A stretch of DNA of 42,049 nucleotides from SG-bin9 sp049323835 (GCA_049323835.1 JBMOOJ010000003.1:1-42049); one strand, 5' to 3'; counted from the first letter of the stretch, positions 8,047 through 16,490 are shown. Notes: generated by a model not told the origin, from the letters alone. Translations and numbers: made by a program.

Positions 8047-8633
8047 CGCTTGAGATCGCTCGCCGCGTCTTCCGGCTTCCGCTTGATGTCGAACGGACGG
8101 ACGAACCGGCCTTCGCGATCCATCAGATAGATCAGCGCGGTGTGATCCATCGTGTAGTCGCCATCCTTGAGCGGCACCTTCTTGGCGTAGACCCGATAGC
8201 TGGTGACGATCTTCTCGACCGCGGCCGGATCGCCGGTCAGTCCCTTCAGGCGCGGATCGAAGCTCGACAGATAGTCCTTCATCTTGGCGACGGAATCGCG
8301 CTCCGGATCGACGGAGACAAAGTAGGCATTGACGCGGTCGCCATCCTTGCCCATGGCGCGCAGCAATTCCGACATCTCGAACAGCGCGGTCGGGCAGACA
8401 TCCGGGCAATGCGTGAACCCGAAGAAAATCAGCGTCGGCTTGCCCTTGAGGTTCTGCTCGGTGACGGTCTTGCCGTCATGATCGACGAGCTGGAACGGGC
8501 CGCCGATCGCGGCCGGCGCCGCGACCTTCTGCAAGCCGCCAAGCATCCACAGCGTGAACAGGAGGCCGATCGCGAGTGACGCTGCAAAAGCAGCGAAGAT
8601 GATCAGCGGCCGGGTCTTGTTGGCGGGGGTCAT
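8037..8633 (-). CDS. SCO1/SenC family copper chaperone
   Basis: SCO proteins deliver copper to the CuA site of cytochrome c oxidase or act as thiol-disulfide reductants in the periplasm. The 198-residue product has one N-terminal anchor helix (PLIIFAAFAASLAIGLLFTLWML) and a thioredoxin-like domain. The metal ligands are all present: Cys76 and Cys80 in HCPDVCP, and His164 in MDHTALIYL. I chose ATG 8633 (MTPANKTRP) because AAGG lies six bases upstream; ATG 8639 is an alternative. It follows an upstream gene for a small membrane protein with an 18-bp gap, so the two form an operon. Its 3' end overlaps the convergent glycosyltransferase gene. Confidence 0.93.
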   Translation of the reverse strand: MTPANKTRPLIIFAAFAASLAIGLLFTLWMLGGLQKVAAPAAIGGPFQLVDHDGKTVTEQNLKGKPTLIFFGFTHCPDVCPTALFEMSELLRAMGKDGDRVNAYFVSVDPERDSVAKMKDYLSSFDPRLKGLTGDPAAVEKIVTSYRVYAKKVPLKDGDYTMDHTALIYLMDREGRFVRPFDIKRKPEDAASDLKRYL

Positions 8634-8651
8634 GGACATCCTTGCAGGCAC

Positions 8652-8837
8652 TCAGAAACAGGCAGCGATGCCGGCAGCAATCGTCTCGAAGAACACCGCG
8701 GTGCCGTAGCGAAACCACAGCACGCCCGCGCCAACGAATGCGATCAGCACAGCCGTCACGGCGCCCATCACCGCGGCACGCTGCCATGGCGTTTGGCTTG
8801 GCACCGCCTGCCGCTGCTGGAGAACGTCATCCGCCAT
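8652..8837 (-). CDS. Small single-pass membrane protein upstream of SCO
   Basis: This 61-residue protein, starting MADDVLQQRQAV at ATG 8837, has a hydrophilic N terminus and a long hydrophobic stretch (AAVMGAVTAVLIAFVGAGVLWF). It ends FFETIAAGIAACF with a penultimate Cys. It is not recognised as a named family. Position just before the SCO gene, same strand, gap 18 bp, suggests a membrane accessory of copper delivery or oxidase assembly; this is inference from context only. The frame remains open to 8921, but that extension is basic and lacks a convincing ribosome site. Confidence 0.65.
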   Translation of the reverse strand: MADDVLQQRQAVPSQTPWQRAAVMGAVTAVLIAFVGAGVLWFRYGTAVFFETIAAGIAACF

Positions 8838-8977
8838 GAAAGGCCGCCGGTCCGGACGGAACAGCCCGTCCAAAGCTGACTTAAGCCGTGGCGCGGAACC
8901 GATCAAGCATGCTCGGAACACAGCAGATCACGTCCTGCGGAGCAGAAACGGCACGCCTGATGAGGGATTTCGGAATA

Positions 8978-9448
8978 TCAGCGCCGCAGGGTGCGGGGTG
9001 CCTGGGCCTGAGCATCCATGAAGCAGGGCTTGTACATGCCCGCCAAGGCCCGGCCGCGCAGGAAAATCATCCGCGGCTTCAGTCCGCCACGCTGCGAAAT
9101 CCAGCGGCGGATGTTGCCCGGATACATCGAGTAGAGGAGCTGGGTTGCTTCGGGGTTGGTCACGGAACGGCCGTTCGGGCCGAAGTCCCACGCCGCATGG
9201 AAGCCGAGATTGGCGCGCGAGGTGACGCAAATCCGCTCCGGCGGCAGCGCGCCGAGAACGATCGTGCAGGCCGATGCGCACAGGCCGTCGATCATCACTG
9301 ATTCGCCGGAGGAGCGCAGGCTGCGGTACTTTTCGACGTAGGTTCCGATGCGTCCGCCACGGTCGTCGGAGATACGCACCACGGCATGGCTGGACACAAC
9401 GCCCGCGAGAAGGAGACCTGCTGCGAGCAACCCCGTCACGACTCTCAT
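8978..9448 (-). CDS. Secreted ClpP-like (COG3904-type) hypothetical protein
   Basis: The 156-residue product has a signal peptide (VVTGLLAAGLLLAGVVSSHA) and a core resembling periplasmic proteins with a ClpP/crotonase-like fold: DGLCASACTIVLGALPPERICVTSRANLGFHAAW (residues 54-87). In that family the Ser of CASAC and the His of GFH are candidate catalytic residues, here Ser59 and His84. Two Cys flank the Ser, as in relatives. Start ATG 9448 has GGCAGG just upstream on the reverse strand; the frame is open to 9478. Function and substrate are unknown, and the family match is from memory of the motif. Confidence 0.7.
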   Translation of the reverse strand: MRVVTGLLAAGLLLAGVVSSHAVVRISDDRGGRIGTYVEKYRSLRSSGESVMIDGLCASACTIVLGALPPERICVTSRANLGFHAAWDFGPNGRSVTNPEATQLLYSMYPGNIRRWISQRGGLKPRMIFLRGRALAGMYKPCFMDAQAQAPRTLRR

Positions 9449-9596
9449 ACCTGCCCCGTGCTCCGAAAAATCTTGCAATCGATGCCGTCAGATCATGGCT
9501 AGCGTCGTGCGAGTCCTGATCTTTGTCCAGCACTCGCGGGGCCTTCGATTCAAATTCAGCGGCAGTGTTGCACGCGGGATGCACCCGGCCCAAAAT

Positions 9597-9612
9597 GGAA
9601 CATGCATGTACC
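9597..9612. promoter_or_regulatory. Candidate operator palindrome before the FAD dehydrogenase
   Basis: A perfect 10-bp palindrome ACATGCATGT (9600-9609) is extended to 16 bp by GG and CC with one mismatched pair. It lies about 30 bp before the start codon at 9642, a position typical of repressor operators. No cognate regulator gene is adjacent. Confidence 0.4.
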
Positions 9613-9641
9613 AACCGGCGCGCGGGGGGAGGTAAGGGGCG

Positions 9642-11300
9642 ATGGCAAACGACGCAGATGCAATTGTTGTCGGCGGCGGACTTGCGGGTCTCGTCGCCGC
9701 GACCGAGCTGACCGACGCCGGCAAGCGCGTCATCCTCGTCGATCAGGAAGGCGATCAGAACCTCGGCGGGCAAGCCTTCTGGTCATTCGGCGGACTGTTC
9801 CTGGTTGATTCGCCGGAGCAGCGGCATCTCGGCATCAAGGACTCGTTCGATCTCGCCTGGCAGGACTGGCAAGGCGCCGCCGGTTTCGATCGCGCCGAGG
9901 ACAACTGGCCGAAACGCTGGGCGGAAGCCTATGTGAACTTCGCTGCCACCGAAAAGCGGGGCTGGCTGCGCGCGATGGGCCATCGCATCTTTCCGATCGT
10001 CGGCTGGGCCGAGCGCGGCGGCTACGATGCAACGGGCCACGGAAATTCGGTTCCCCGCTTTCACGTGACATGGGGCACCGGCCCCGGCGTGGTCGAACCG
10101 TTCGAACGGCGCGCGCGGGAAGCTGCGGCTGCGGGCAAACTGATTTTCAGGTTCCGCCATCGCGTCGACGCACTGACCATGAGCGGCAATACCGTCGACG
10201 GCGTGCGCGGCACGATTCTGGAGGCGACCAGCGTTCCGCGCGGCGTCTCCTCATCACGAACAGCCGTCGGCGAGTTCGCCTTCAAGGCGCAAGCCGTGAT
10301 CGTCGCCTCGGGCGGCATCGGCGGCAATCACGATCTCGTCCGCAAGAACTGGCCGCAGCGGCTCGGCACCGCGCCGAAGCACATGGTCACCGGCGTGCCC
10401 GCGCATGTCGACGGCCGCATGATCGCGATCACCGAAGCGGCCGGCGGGCGCGTCATCAACCGCGACCGCATGTGGCACTATGTCGAGGGCGTGCACAACT
10501 GGAACCCGATCTGGCCCGGCCATGGCATCCGCATCCTGCCCGGCCCCTCATCGATGTGGTTCGACGCCAAAGGCAACCGCCTGCCCTCGCCGCTCTATCC
10601 CGGATACGACACGCTTGGTCAGCTCGATTACATCATGAAGAGCGGCCACGAGTACTCGTGGTTCATCCTGACGCAGGCGATCATCAAGAAGGAGTTCGCG
10701 CTCTCCGGCTCCGAGCAGAATCCCGACCTCACCGGCAAGAGCTGGCTGATGACGGCGCGCCGCGCCATCAACAAGGGCGCTCCCGCGCCGGTCGAGGCGT
10801 TCAAGGACAAGGGCAAGGACTTCATCGTCCGCGACACCCTCGCCGATCTCGTCGCCGCGATGAACCAGCACTCCGGCGAGAACCTGCTGAATTTCGACCA
10901 CATCAAGATGCAGATCGAGGCGCGCGACCGCGAGATCGAGAACACGTTCGTCAAGGATACGCAGGTGATGGGCATCCACAATGCCCGCCGCTACATCGGC
11001 GACAAGCTGATCCGTACCGCGCGGCCACATCGCATTCTCGATCCGGAAAAGGGTCCGCTGATCGCGGTGCGCCTCAACATCCTCACCCGCAAGACGCTCG
11101 GCGGCTTCGAAACCGATCTCGACGCGCGCGTGTTCGGCAACAACGGCGAGATCGTGCCCGGCCTCTATGCGGTCGGCGAAGTCGCGGGCTTCGGCGGCGG
11201 CGGCATGCACGGCTACCGCTCGCTCGAAGGCACGTTCCTCGGCGGCTGCCTGTTCTCGGGCCGTCAGGCGGGGCGCGCCGCCGCGAAGGCGGTTGCTTAA
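9642..11300 (+). CDS. FAD-binding dehydrogenase (fumarate reductase / ketosteroid dehydrogenase superfamily)
   Basis: This 552-residue flavoprotein has an N-terminal dinucleotide fold GGGLAGLVAATEL (11-23) ending in Asp that binds FAD ribose (VILVDQEG). Near the C terminus it has the second FAD contact GLYAVGEVAGFGGGGMHGYRSLEG, then GGCLFSGRQAGR. It belongs to the large family that oxidises or reduces C-C bonds next to a carbonyl, such as 3-ketosteroid dehydrogenases and fumarate reductases. An uncommon long insertion separates the two halves, as in proteins labelled simply FAD-binding dehydrogenase. A strong GGGGAGG site precedes the ATG. Convergent with the old-yellow-enzyme gene. The substrate is unknown. 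Confidence 0.9.
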   Translation: MANDADAIVVGGGLAGLVAATELTDAGKRVILVDQEGDQNLGGQAFWSFGGLFLVDSPEQRHLGIKDSFDLAWQDWQGAAGFDRAEDNWPKRWAEAYVNFAATEKRGWLRAMGHRIFPIVGWAERGGYDATGHGNSVPRFHVTWGTGPGVVEPFERRAREAAAAGKLIFRFRHRVDALTMSGNTVDGVRGTILEATSVPRGVSSSRTAVGEFAFKAQAVIVASGGIGGNHDLVRKNWPQRLGTAPKHMVTGVPAHVDGRMIAITEAAGGRVINRDRMWHYVEGVHNWNPIWPGHGIRILPGPSSMWFDAKGNRLPSPLYPGYDTLGQLDYIMKSGHEYSWFILTQAIIKKEFALSGSEQNPDLTGKSWLMTARRAINKGAPAPVEAFKDKGKDFIVRDTLADLVAAMNQHSGENLLNFDHIKMQIEARDREIENTFVKDTQVMGIHNARRYIGDKLIRTARPHRILDPEKGPLIAVRLNILTRKTLGGFETDLDARVFGNNGEIVPGLYAVGEVAGFGGGGMHGYRSLEGTFLGGCLFSGRQAGRAAAKAVA

Positions 11301-11306
11301 ATCTTC

Positions 11307-11419
11307 TTGCCCCGGACGCAGCGCATCGTGAAACGGTGCGCCGCTGAGCCGGGGCCATCCCAAGCACCGCGATTGGTACAGTCCCCGATCGCGGCGTAAC
11401 AGCGCCTTGTCCGGGACAA
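11307..11419. repeat. Palindromic intergenic element
   Basis: Near-perfect arms TTGCCCCGGAC (11307-11317) and GTCCGGGACAA (11409-11419) enclose GCGCATCGTG/CGGTGCGC and CGCGATTG/CGATCGCG hairpins. It fills the gap between two convergent flavoenzyme genes, where it could end transcription from both sides. Confidence 0.8.
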
Positions 11420-11423
11420 AAAA

Positions 11424-12617
11424 CTAAGCTTTCCGGAACGGCAGCGCGGGACCATCCAGTTTGCGCAGGCCCGGCTCGCGCCGCTCAAGCCACCAGCCGT
11501 ATTGCTTCGGCCAGGATTCGAACGTCTCCGTCGCGCCGCCCCCGGCAAGCGACAGCTCCGCATGCAGCGGCCAGTTCGGATCGAACAGCGCTTCGCGGCC
11601 GATGGCGACGATGTCGGCGTGGCCTTGCGCCAGCACATCCTCCGCTTGCTGCGGATGCAGGATCAGCCCGACCGCCATGGTCGCGATGCTCGCCTGCTTG
11701 CGGATTTCCGACGCGAACGGCACCTGGAAACTGTAGCCGCGCGGAATGCGGGCGGCGGTCGCCGAGCCCATCAGACCGCCGGACGAGCAATCGATCACAT
11801 CGACACTGCGCGCCTTGGCTTCCTGCGCGAACGCAACCGAATCCTCCAGCACGAGGCCGCCGTCGATGCCGTCGACCGACGACACGCGCACGAACAGCGG
11901 CTTGTCCTTCGGCCAGGCCGCGCGCACCGCCTCAACCACCTGAAGCGGAAAGCGCATGCGGCCTGCACGATCGCCGCCGTATTGATCGTTGCGCAGGTTC
12001 GAGAGCGGCGAGAGAAACTCGTGCAGCAGGTAGCCATGCGCGCAATGCACCTCCAGCAGGTCGTAACCGGCGTTCACCGCACGCAGGGTCGCCGTGCGCC
12101 AGTCCTCCAGCATCTGCGTGAGGTCGGCCTGCGTCAGTTCGTGCGGCTTGAGCCAGCCGTCGTCCATCGGGATCGGCGATGGCGCAACCACCTGCCACGG
12201 CTTGTCACCCCGCGCAATGTCGTCCGCCGTCAGCGCCGCGTTGCCGTACCACGGCCGCTGCATGCTGGCCTTGCGGCCCGCATGCGCGAGTTGAATCGCC
12301 GGCACCGAGCCGTTGGCGCGCAGAAACGCGGCGATGCGCTTGAGCGGCGGCAGTTGCTCGTCGTTCCACAGTCCGAGGTCGCCGTGGGTGATGCGCCCCT
12401 CCGGCGCGATCGCGGTGGCTTCGACCATCACCGTGCCGGCACCGCCCTGGGCGAACTTGCCGAGATGCACGAGGTGCCAGTCATTGGCGACGCCGTCGTC
12501 GGCCGAATACTGGCACATCGGTGAGATGAGGATGCGGTTCTTCGCGGTAACGCCGCGGAGCGTGATCGGAGAGAACAGTGCGGGCTTCGATGCCGCGTCT
12601 TTTTCCGGAGCAGTCAT
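11424..12617 (-). CDS. Old yellow enzyme family ene-reductase (YqjM-like)
   Basis: This FMN enzyme reduces activated C=C bonds (enals, enones, xenobiotics) with NAD(P)H. The 397-residue barrel starts LFSPITLRGVTAKNRILISPMCQYS. Cys35 in PMCQYS is the redox-modulating Cys that marks the thermophilic-like/YqjM subclass. His191 and His194 (HCAHG) are the pair that binds the substrate carbonyl, and LSNLRNDQYGGD is a family motif. GLILHPQQAEDVLAQGHADIVAIGREALFDPNWP forms the C-terminal phosphate site. It stands alone, with a repeat upstream (12656-12734) and another downstream. Confidence 0.95.
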   Translation of the reverse strand: MTAPEKDAASKPALFSPITLRGVTAKNRILISPMCQYSADDGVANDWHLVHLGKFAQGGAGTVMVEATAIAPEGRITHGDLGLWNDEQLPPLKRIAAFLRANGSVPAIQLAHAGRKASMQRPWYGNAALTADDIARGDKPWQVVAPSPIPMDDGWLKPHELTQADLTQMLEDWRTATLRAVNAGYDLLEVHCAHGYLLHEFLSPLSNLRNDQYGGDRAGRMRFPLQVVEAVRAAWPKDKPLFVRVSSVDGIDGGLVLEDSVAFAQEAKARSVDVIDCSSGGLMGSATAARIPRGYSFQVPFASEIRKQASIATMAVGLILHPQQAEDVLAQGHADIVAIGREALFDPNWPLHAELSLAGGGATETFESWPKQYGWWLERREPGLRKLDGPALPFRKA

Positions 12618-12655
12618 TGGACCTCTTTGCTTTGACTAGGTCAGTGAAGTTATCT

Positions 12656-12734
12656 CGTCATTGCGAGCGAAGCGAAGCAATCCAGCCAAGCGCAAAGACT
12701 GGATTGCTTCGTCGCTATGCTCCTCGCAATGACA
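12656..12734. repeat. CGTCATTGCGAG palindromic element
   Basis: The left arm CGTCATTGCGAGCGAAGC is followed by AAGCAATCCAG. The right half reads CTGGATTGCTTCGTCGC and ends CTCGCAATGACA. The two halves pair over about 30 bp with short interruptions. It lies between the hydrolase stop (12817) and the upstream side of the ene-reductase gene, both on the minus strand. This is a well-known repeat form in Bradyrhizobium relatives. Confidence 0.88.
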
Positions 12735-12816
12735 ACGATGATTTCAGCAAAGGGCCCGCGGCGGTCAAGTCCGGCGCGGGCCAATTCAGGTCTGCGAGAA
12801 GTGCGTGTGAGCTAGA

Positions 12817-13590
12817 TCACGCCCGATACGGATCAGGATAGACAAGGCTGCGCAGGCCGCTGCGGTTGAACGGCGCCCACTTGCCTTCCTCCTGCGCGAG
12901 CCGATCCGCAACCGCATAGACGACGGCCGGGTGATGGCCCATGCCGCAATGGCTGCCTTCGATCTCGATATTCTCGGCAAAGGTACCGGGCTTCTCCATG
13001 CAACCCTGCCACGCACAGACGCCGTCGGTGCGGCTGAAGATCGCCGTGGTCGGCACCGGCGGCGTCACCGCGAGATGGCCGCCAAAGCGGTCGTCGCTTT
13101 CGTCGGCGCGGCGGCCGCTGGCGAACTCATACACGCGCCATGCGTTGGTCGACTTCGGGCTGCCCGAGAACGGGCTGCCGAGCGTGATCACGCTACGCAC
13201 GCGCTCCGGCATCATCTTCGCGAGTTGTCGCGCATAGAGACCGCCGAGGCTCCAGCCGACGAGGCTGACCTTGCGGCCGTGCGTATCGTTCAATTCCTGC
13301 ACGAGACTGACGAGCCCCTCTTGCACGCCATGGCGCAGGCCGAGGTTGCGGCCCTGCCGCCAGCCACTGACAGCATAACCGCGCGACTTGAGGAAGCTGC
13401 GCAATGCGCGCGTCGACACATCGCTCGCCATCAGGCCGGGCAGCACGAGCACAGGATGACCATCGCCGCGCGGCGCGAGGCTGAGCAACGGCAGCGCCGC
13501 GAGAAACGCACCGAACTCGGAGATCGCGCGGCCTTCCAGCATCATCAAAGTGCGGGACGGAGGCGCAAGCGTCTGGGCAGTCGCAGACAT
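12817..13590 (-). CDS. Alpha/beta hydrolase, lipase-like (paralogue of 27276-28076)
   Basis: This 257-residue hydrolase has a GDGHPVLVLPGLMASD oxyanion segment (42-57), nucleophile Ser114 in GWSLGG, an acidic residue in SRTDGV and His in the GSHCGMGHHP motif. VRSVITLGSPFSG after the nucleophile strand resembles lipases and PGAP1-like esterases. It has no signal peptide, so it acts in the cytosol or at inclusion surfaces. AAGGA on the reverse strand supports ATG 13590. A second gene in this window has the same blocks in the same order. Substrate is unknown; a lipid or polyester ester bond is a fair guess given the neighbours. Confidence 0.88.
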   Translation of the reverse strand: MSATAQTLAPPSRTLMMLEGRAISEFGAFLAALPLLSLAPRGDGHPVLVLPGLMASDVSTRALRSFLKSRGYAVSGWRQGRNLGLRHGVQEGLVSLVQELNDTHGRKVSLVGWSLGGLYARQLAKMMPERVRSVITLGSPFSGSPKSTNAWRVYEFASGRRADESDDRFGGHLAVTPPVPTTAIFSRTDGVCAWQGCMEKPGTFAENIEIEGSHCGMGHHPAVVYAVADRLAQEEGKWAPFNRSGLRSLVYPDPYRA

Positions 13591-13776
13591 TCAGTATCCT
13601 TTCGAGTCGAAACCTGTTCGTTCAGTGGACGTGAGAGGCAACCAACTCAGACGAAAACGAAGCACGTCTATTCAAGCTAGGGAGCAAAAAACGCTACTTC
13701 AAGCGCTCCCCGTGGGCTTTCCTTCCCTTGACCACAGCCTGTTGCAAACAAGCCGCACTTAAAACCAAGCGTTTTT

Positions 13777-13823
13777 GGCATGATCTGTTCCGAAAACCGG
13801 CTTCCACTTTTCGGGATCATGCC
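13777..13823. repeat. GGCATGATC palindromic element, short form
   Basis: Perfect 9-bp arms GGCATGATC (13777-13785) and GATCATGCC (13815-13823) enclose CCGAAAACCGG and a CACTTTTCGGG segment that pairs with it. The element is related to the one at 27216-27281. It ends two bases before the stop codon of the DUF445 gene. The rest of the 235-bp gap (13591-13776) shows nothing I recognise. Confidence 0.85.
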
Positions 13824-13825
13824 CA

Positions 13826-15115
13826 TTACAACGACCTGATCAGAACCTCGATTGTGTGCAGTGCAAGACCGGCCAACCCGCCGATCAAAGTGCCGTTGAA
13901 GCGGATGTATTGCAGATCGCGACCGACATTCACTTCGATCAGCGTGATCAGCTGCGTCATATCCCATGCCTTCACCTGATCGGCGATGAAAGTGGAGACA
14001 CCGCTCTTCTGGCTGGCGATGAAGCTCTTCAGAACCGTGACGACGCCGGTGTTGATCTCACCGCGCAGCTCCGGATCGGAGGCCAACTGCGCACCGGTCT
14101 CCATGAACATCTTCGACAGATGCCGCTCGAGCACGTCGGTCTCGCCGCGCGCGTTGCGCTCGATGAAGAGGCGCACGTTGTCCCAGATCGTCTGCGCGAG
14201 ATCGGAAAGCTCGGGCCGCTGCAACAGATCGCGCTTCAGCATATCGAGACGGCTGGCGTAGGCCGGCTCACTCTCGAGCTTGTCGATGAACGACAGGATG
14301 ATGCGATCGAACTCGCCGCGGAACGGATGCTGCGGATCGTTGCGCACGTCGTCGAAGAACGAAGTCGCCGACGCCGCAATCTTCTTCAGCAGAAACTTGT
14401 CGGCGCGATAGAGCCGCAGCAATGTCGGCAACTCGGCGCGAATCTTTTCGCCGATCGCCGCCATCGTCTGCGGTTCGTTCAGCGAGTTGTGCGCGGCAAC
14501 CATCAGATCGTCGAGCAGCACGCGATGACGGCCCTGCGCGATGAAGCCGCGCAGCGCGCCGGATGCGAGCGGCGCAAGATCGACCGATTGCAGTTGCGCC
14601 ATGATCTTGCGGACGGCGTAGGTCTTGAGTCCGGAATTGTCCGCGGCCTCGATCGCTTCGGGAAGAAGCCGCAGCACGAAGCGCGACAGATCGAGACTGC
14701 GCTTCTGGTCCTGCAGCCAGTCGGCGACGAACGACGCGAAATCGACCTCGCGCAGCTTGGCTTCGACCGGCGCCGCATCAAGGAAATGCTCCTCGATGAA
14801 TTTGCCCAGCTTTTCCGCGATTTTGTGCTGGTTGCTGGGAATGATCGCCGTGTGCGGGATCGGCAGACCCATCGGCCGGCGGAACAGCGCCACCACCGCA
14901 TACCAGTCGGCGAGCCCGCCGATGGCGGCCGCTTCCGCAAACGCCGCGACGAAACCCCACGCCGGGTGGCGGCCGGACATGGCCTTCGCCAGCACCAGCA
15001 GTGCCAGACATGCGACCAGAACGGCAGCAGCGAGCGCTTTCACGCGGCGGAGATCAGCCGTGCGCGCGATATCGCTGTCATCCAGGCTGAAGCCTGTGCG
15101 GAGAACGTCTGCCAT
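13826..15115 (-). CDS. DUF445 family membrane protein
   Basis: The 429-residue product has two N-terminal hydrophobic helices (about 26-46 and 52-78, with EAAAIGGLADWYAVVALFRRP, the DUF445 hallmark), a PHTAIIPSNQHKIAEKLGKFIEEHFL segment, a long helical domain, and a C-terminal hydrophobic anchor (TLIGGLAGLALHTIEVLI). The family, related to YjiN, is of unknown function; the architecture suggests a membrane-anchored helical tether. I chose ATG 15115 (MADVLRTGF); the 14 extra residues to 15157 look non-coding. It follows the phasin gene on the same strand, but a terminator hairpin separates them. Confidence 0.9.
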   Translation of the reverse strand: MADVLRTGFSLDDSDIARTADLRRVKALAAAVLVACLALLVLAKAMSGRHPAWGFVAAFAEAAAIGGLADWYAVVALFRRPMGLPIPHTAIIPSNQHKIAEKLGKFIEEHFLDAAPVEAKLREVDFASFVADWLQDQKRSLDLSRFVLRLLPEAIEAADNSGLKTYAVRKIMAQLQSVDLAPLASGALRGFIAQGRHRVLLDDLMVAAHNSLNEPQTMAAIGEKIRAELPTLLRLYRADKFLLKKIAASATSFFDDVRNDPQHPFRGEFDRIILSFIDKLESEPAYASRLDMLKRDLLQRPELSDLAQTIWDNVRLFIERNARGETDVLERHLSKMFMETGAQLASDPELRGEINTGVVTVLKSFIASQKSGVSTFIADQVKAWDMTQLITLIEVNVGRDLQYIRFNGTLIGGLAGLALHTIEVLIRSL

Positions 15116-15186
15116 GAGCGTGCCCACCAACGATCGTTGCCGCGATCCGTTGCACATATTGGCTGCAAACGGATGCCCGACAAGAT

Positions 15187-15211
15187 GAAGGCCCGCACAT
15201 GGCGGGCCTTC
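15187..15211 (-). terminator. Intrinsic terminator-like hairpin after the phasin gene
   Basis: A perfect 10-bp stem GAAGGCCCGC / GCGGGCCTTC with a 5-base loop lies 29 bp after the phasin stop. On the minus strand it is followed by ATCTTGT, only a weak U-rich run. It would end the phasin transcript before the DUF445 gene. Confidence 0.65.
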
Positions 15212-15239
15212 GAAGATCGATTGTGTCTGGACTTAACTC

Positions 15240-15731
15240 TTAGGCGGCCTTGCGGGTCGCGTACGCAGCAACCTTCGAGAGGTTCTCCTGCGCGGTCTTC
15301 GCACCGTCCGTCAGCGCCTTGCCGAGGTACTCGGTGGTCGCCTTGGCGCGGCCGATCACGACTTCGCTCTGCGCGCGGACCAGATCGTTCTGAATCTGGA
15401 AGGCTTCGCTCAGCGACTTCGCCGACGCAAGCTTGTCGATGCCGTTGAAGAAGGCTTCGACATCCTGGTAGATCGCCTGCTGGATCGTGCGGGAGATCTT
15501 GGCGCTCTCGGTCACCGAACCGGCAACGGCGGTCTCGACAGAGGCGGTGAGCTTCTCGGCACCGGCATGAACGTCGGCAGCGCGCTCCTTGGCGGTGCCA
15601 GCCGCGCGCTTCACGAAGTCACGGGCAGCTTCCGGAACTTCCATGGTCTGGAGGTTCTTGAGCGCGTCGGTGACCGGAGCGAAAGCGGTCTTCACGGTGT
15701 CGAACAAATTGGTGTTGGTGGTCATGGTCAT
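15240..15731 (-). CDS. Phasin, PHA granule-associated protein
   Basis: Phasins coat polyhydroxyalkanoate granules and limit their size and coalescence. This 163-residue, almost wholly helical, Ala-rich protein has the phasin_2 pattern: NLFDTVKTAFAPVTDALKNLQ near the start, then EAFFNGIDKLASAKSLSEAFQIQNDLVRAQSEVVIGRAKATTEYLGKAL. ATG 15731 and ATG 15725 are both well served by GAGG and GGAG respectively; I list the longer. The gene lies 159 bp after the GNAT gene of the phaE-phaC operon on the same strand, with several inverted repeats in the gap, and is closed by a terminator hairpin. Confidence 0.92.
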   Translation of the reverse strand: MTMTTNTNLFDTVKTAFAPVTDALKNLQTMEVPEAARDFVKRAAGTAKERAADVHAGAEKLTASVETAVAGSVTESAKISRTIQQAIYQDVEAFFNGIDKLASAKSLSEAFQIQNDLVRAQSEVVIGRAKATTEYLGKALTDGAKTAQENLSKVAAYATRKAA

Positions 15732-15811
15732 TCTCCATCCTCGGTTTTGAGCTATGGCTCGTCCCGTCCGTTTGGCCCGGGGTGACGGATATATGACATG
15801 ACCTATGGTGC

Positions 15812-15881
15812 GATGCAACAGTAATTGTGCATCGCGATATCACGAACTCGTGATTATTTGAGGTAATGAAAAATATTACCT
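15812..15881. promoter_or_regulatory. Cluster of three inverted repeats upstream of the phasin gene
   Basis: This AT-rich gap holds GATGCA...TGCATC (15812-15833), TCACGA-AC-TCGTGA (15840-15853) and AGGTAAT-N7-ATTACCT (15861-15881). The last may be a weak terminator of the GNAT gene. The first, rich in TGCA, is a candidate site for a PhaR-type repressor, which in related bacteria binds TGC-rich repeats before phasin genes. Assignment is inference. Confidence 0.45.
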
Positions 15882-15890
15882 GCGATCAGC

Positions 15891-16490
15891 TTACGAGCTG
15901 ACCGCCTCCGGCAGGCCGTAGGCCTCCATCTGCGCCCGGAACTGATGCACGTTGTGGCCCAGCACGACGATGTCGTGGGTCTTGCCATCCATATCGCGGA
16001 CGTGGTCGCGCAGCAGCGCCTCGCCCTTGAAGCCGAGGCCCTCGAAGATCGCGATGGCGCCGGTCTGGTCGACCGTCATCTGCACCACGAGCTTTTCCAG
16101 CCCGATCACCAGCGCCAGCGCGAAGGTCTCGTTCGACAGCGCCCGGCCGACGCCGAGGCCGCGAACGTCCTGCGAGATCACCATGCGGATTTCGCCGACA
16201 TGCGGCGACCACGACAGCGCATCGCGGACGATGGTGCCGCAGCCGACCACCTGGCCGTTCTTCAGCGCCAGCAGACTGACGATCGTGCCGCGGTCGAGCT
16301 CCTTCGCCCACGCCGACATCACCTTCGGCTCGCTGATATTGCGCGGCAGGAACAGAAGATCGTGCACCGGCAGCTTGCGCGCGAAGGCGAGCACCGCCGC
16401 CTCATCCGCCGGCGTCATGTGGCGGAATTCGATCTCGCCGCCCTCGGTCGTCACCTTGCGGGGATAGTTACGCACTTCAGTCTGGGTCAT
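15891..16490 (-). CDS. GNAT family N-acetyltransferase
   Basis: This 199-residue protein has the GNAT fold: EIEFRHMTPADEAAVLAFARKL at the start, beta strand GEIRMVISQDVRG, then acetyl-CoA loop RGLGVGRALSNETFALA, and DQTGAIAIFEGLGFKGEALLRDHVRDMDGK at the end. The acceptor is unknown. Its ATG overlaps the TGA of phaC (16487-16490, ATGA), so it is translated from the PHA synthase transcript. That makes regulation of a PHA protein, or modification of an acyl-CoA-linked molecule, worth considering, though the sequence does not show it. Confidence 0.9.
   Translation of the reverse strand: MTQTEVRNYPRKVTTEGGEIEFRHMTPADEAAVLAFARKLPVHDLLFLPRNISEPKVMSAWAKELDRGTIVSLLALKNGQVVGCGTIVRDALSWSPHVGEIRMVISQDVRGLGVGRALSNETFALALVIGLEKLVVQMTVDQTGAIAIFEGLGFKGEALLRDHVRDMDGKTHDIVVLGHNVHQFRAQMEAYGLPEAVSS

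Noticed and set aside
10070..11347. 425-codon open frame in another frame of the FAD dehydrogenase gene
   Set aside because: It is a +1 shadow, Arg-rich, with no ribosome site and no motif.
13856..15448. 530-codon open frame on the plus strand
   Set aside because: It is antisense to the DUF445 gene and runs into the phasin gene; composition is RQH-rich and no domain is visible.
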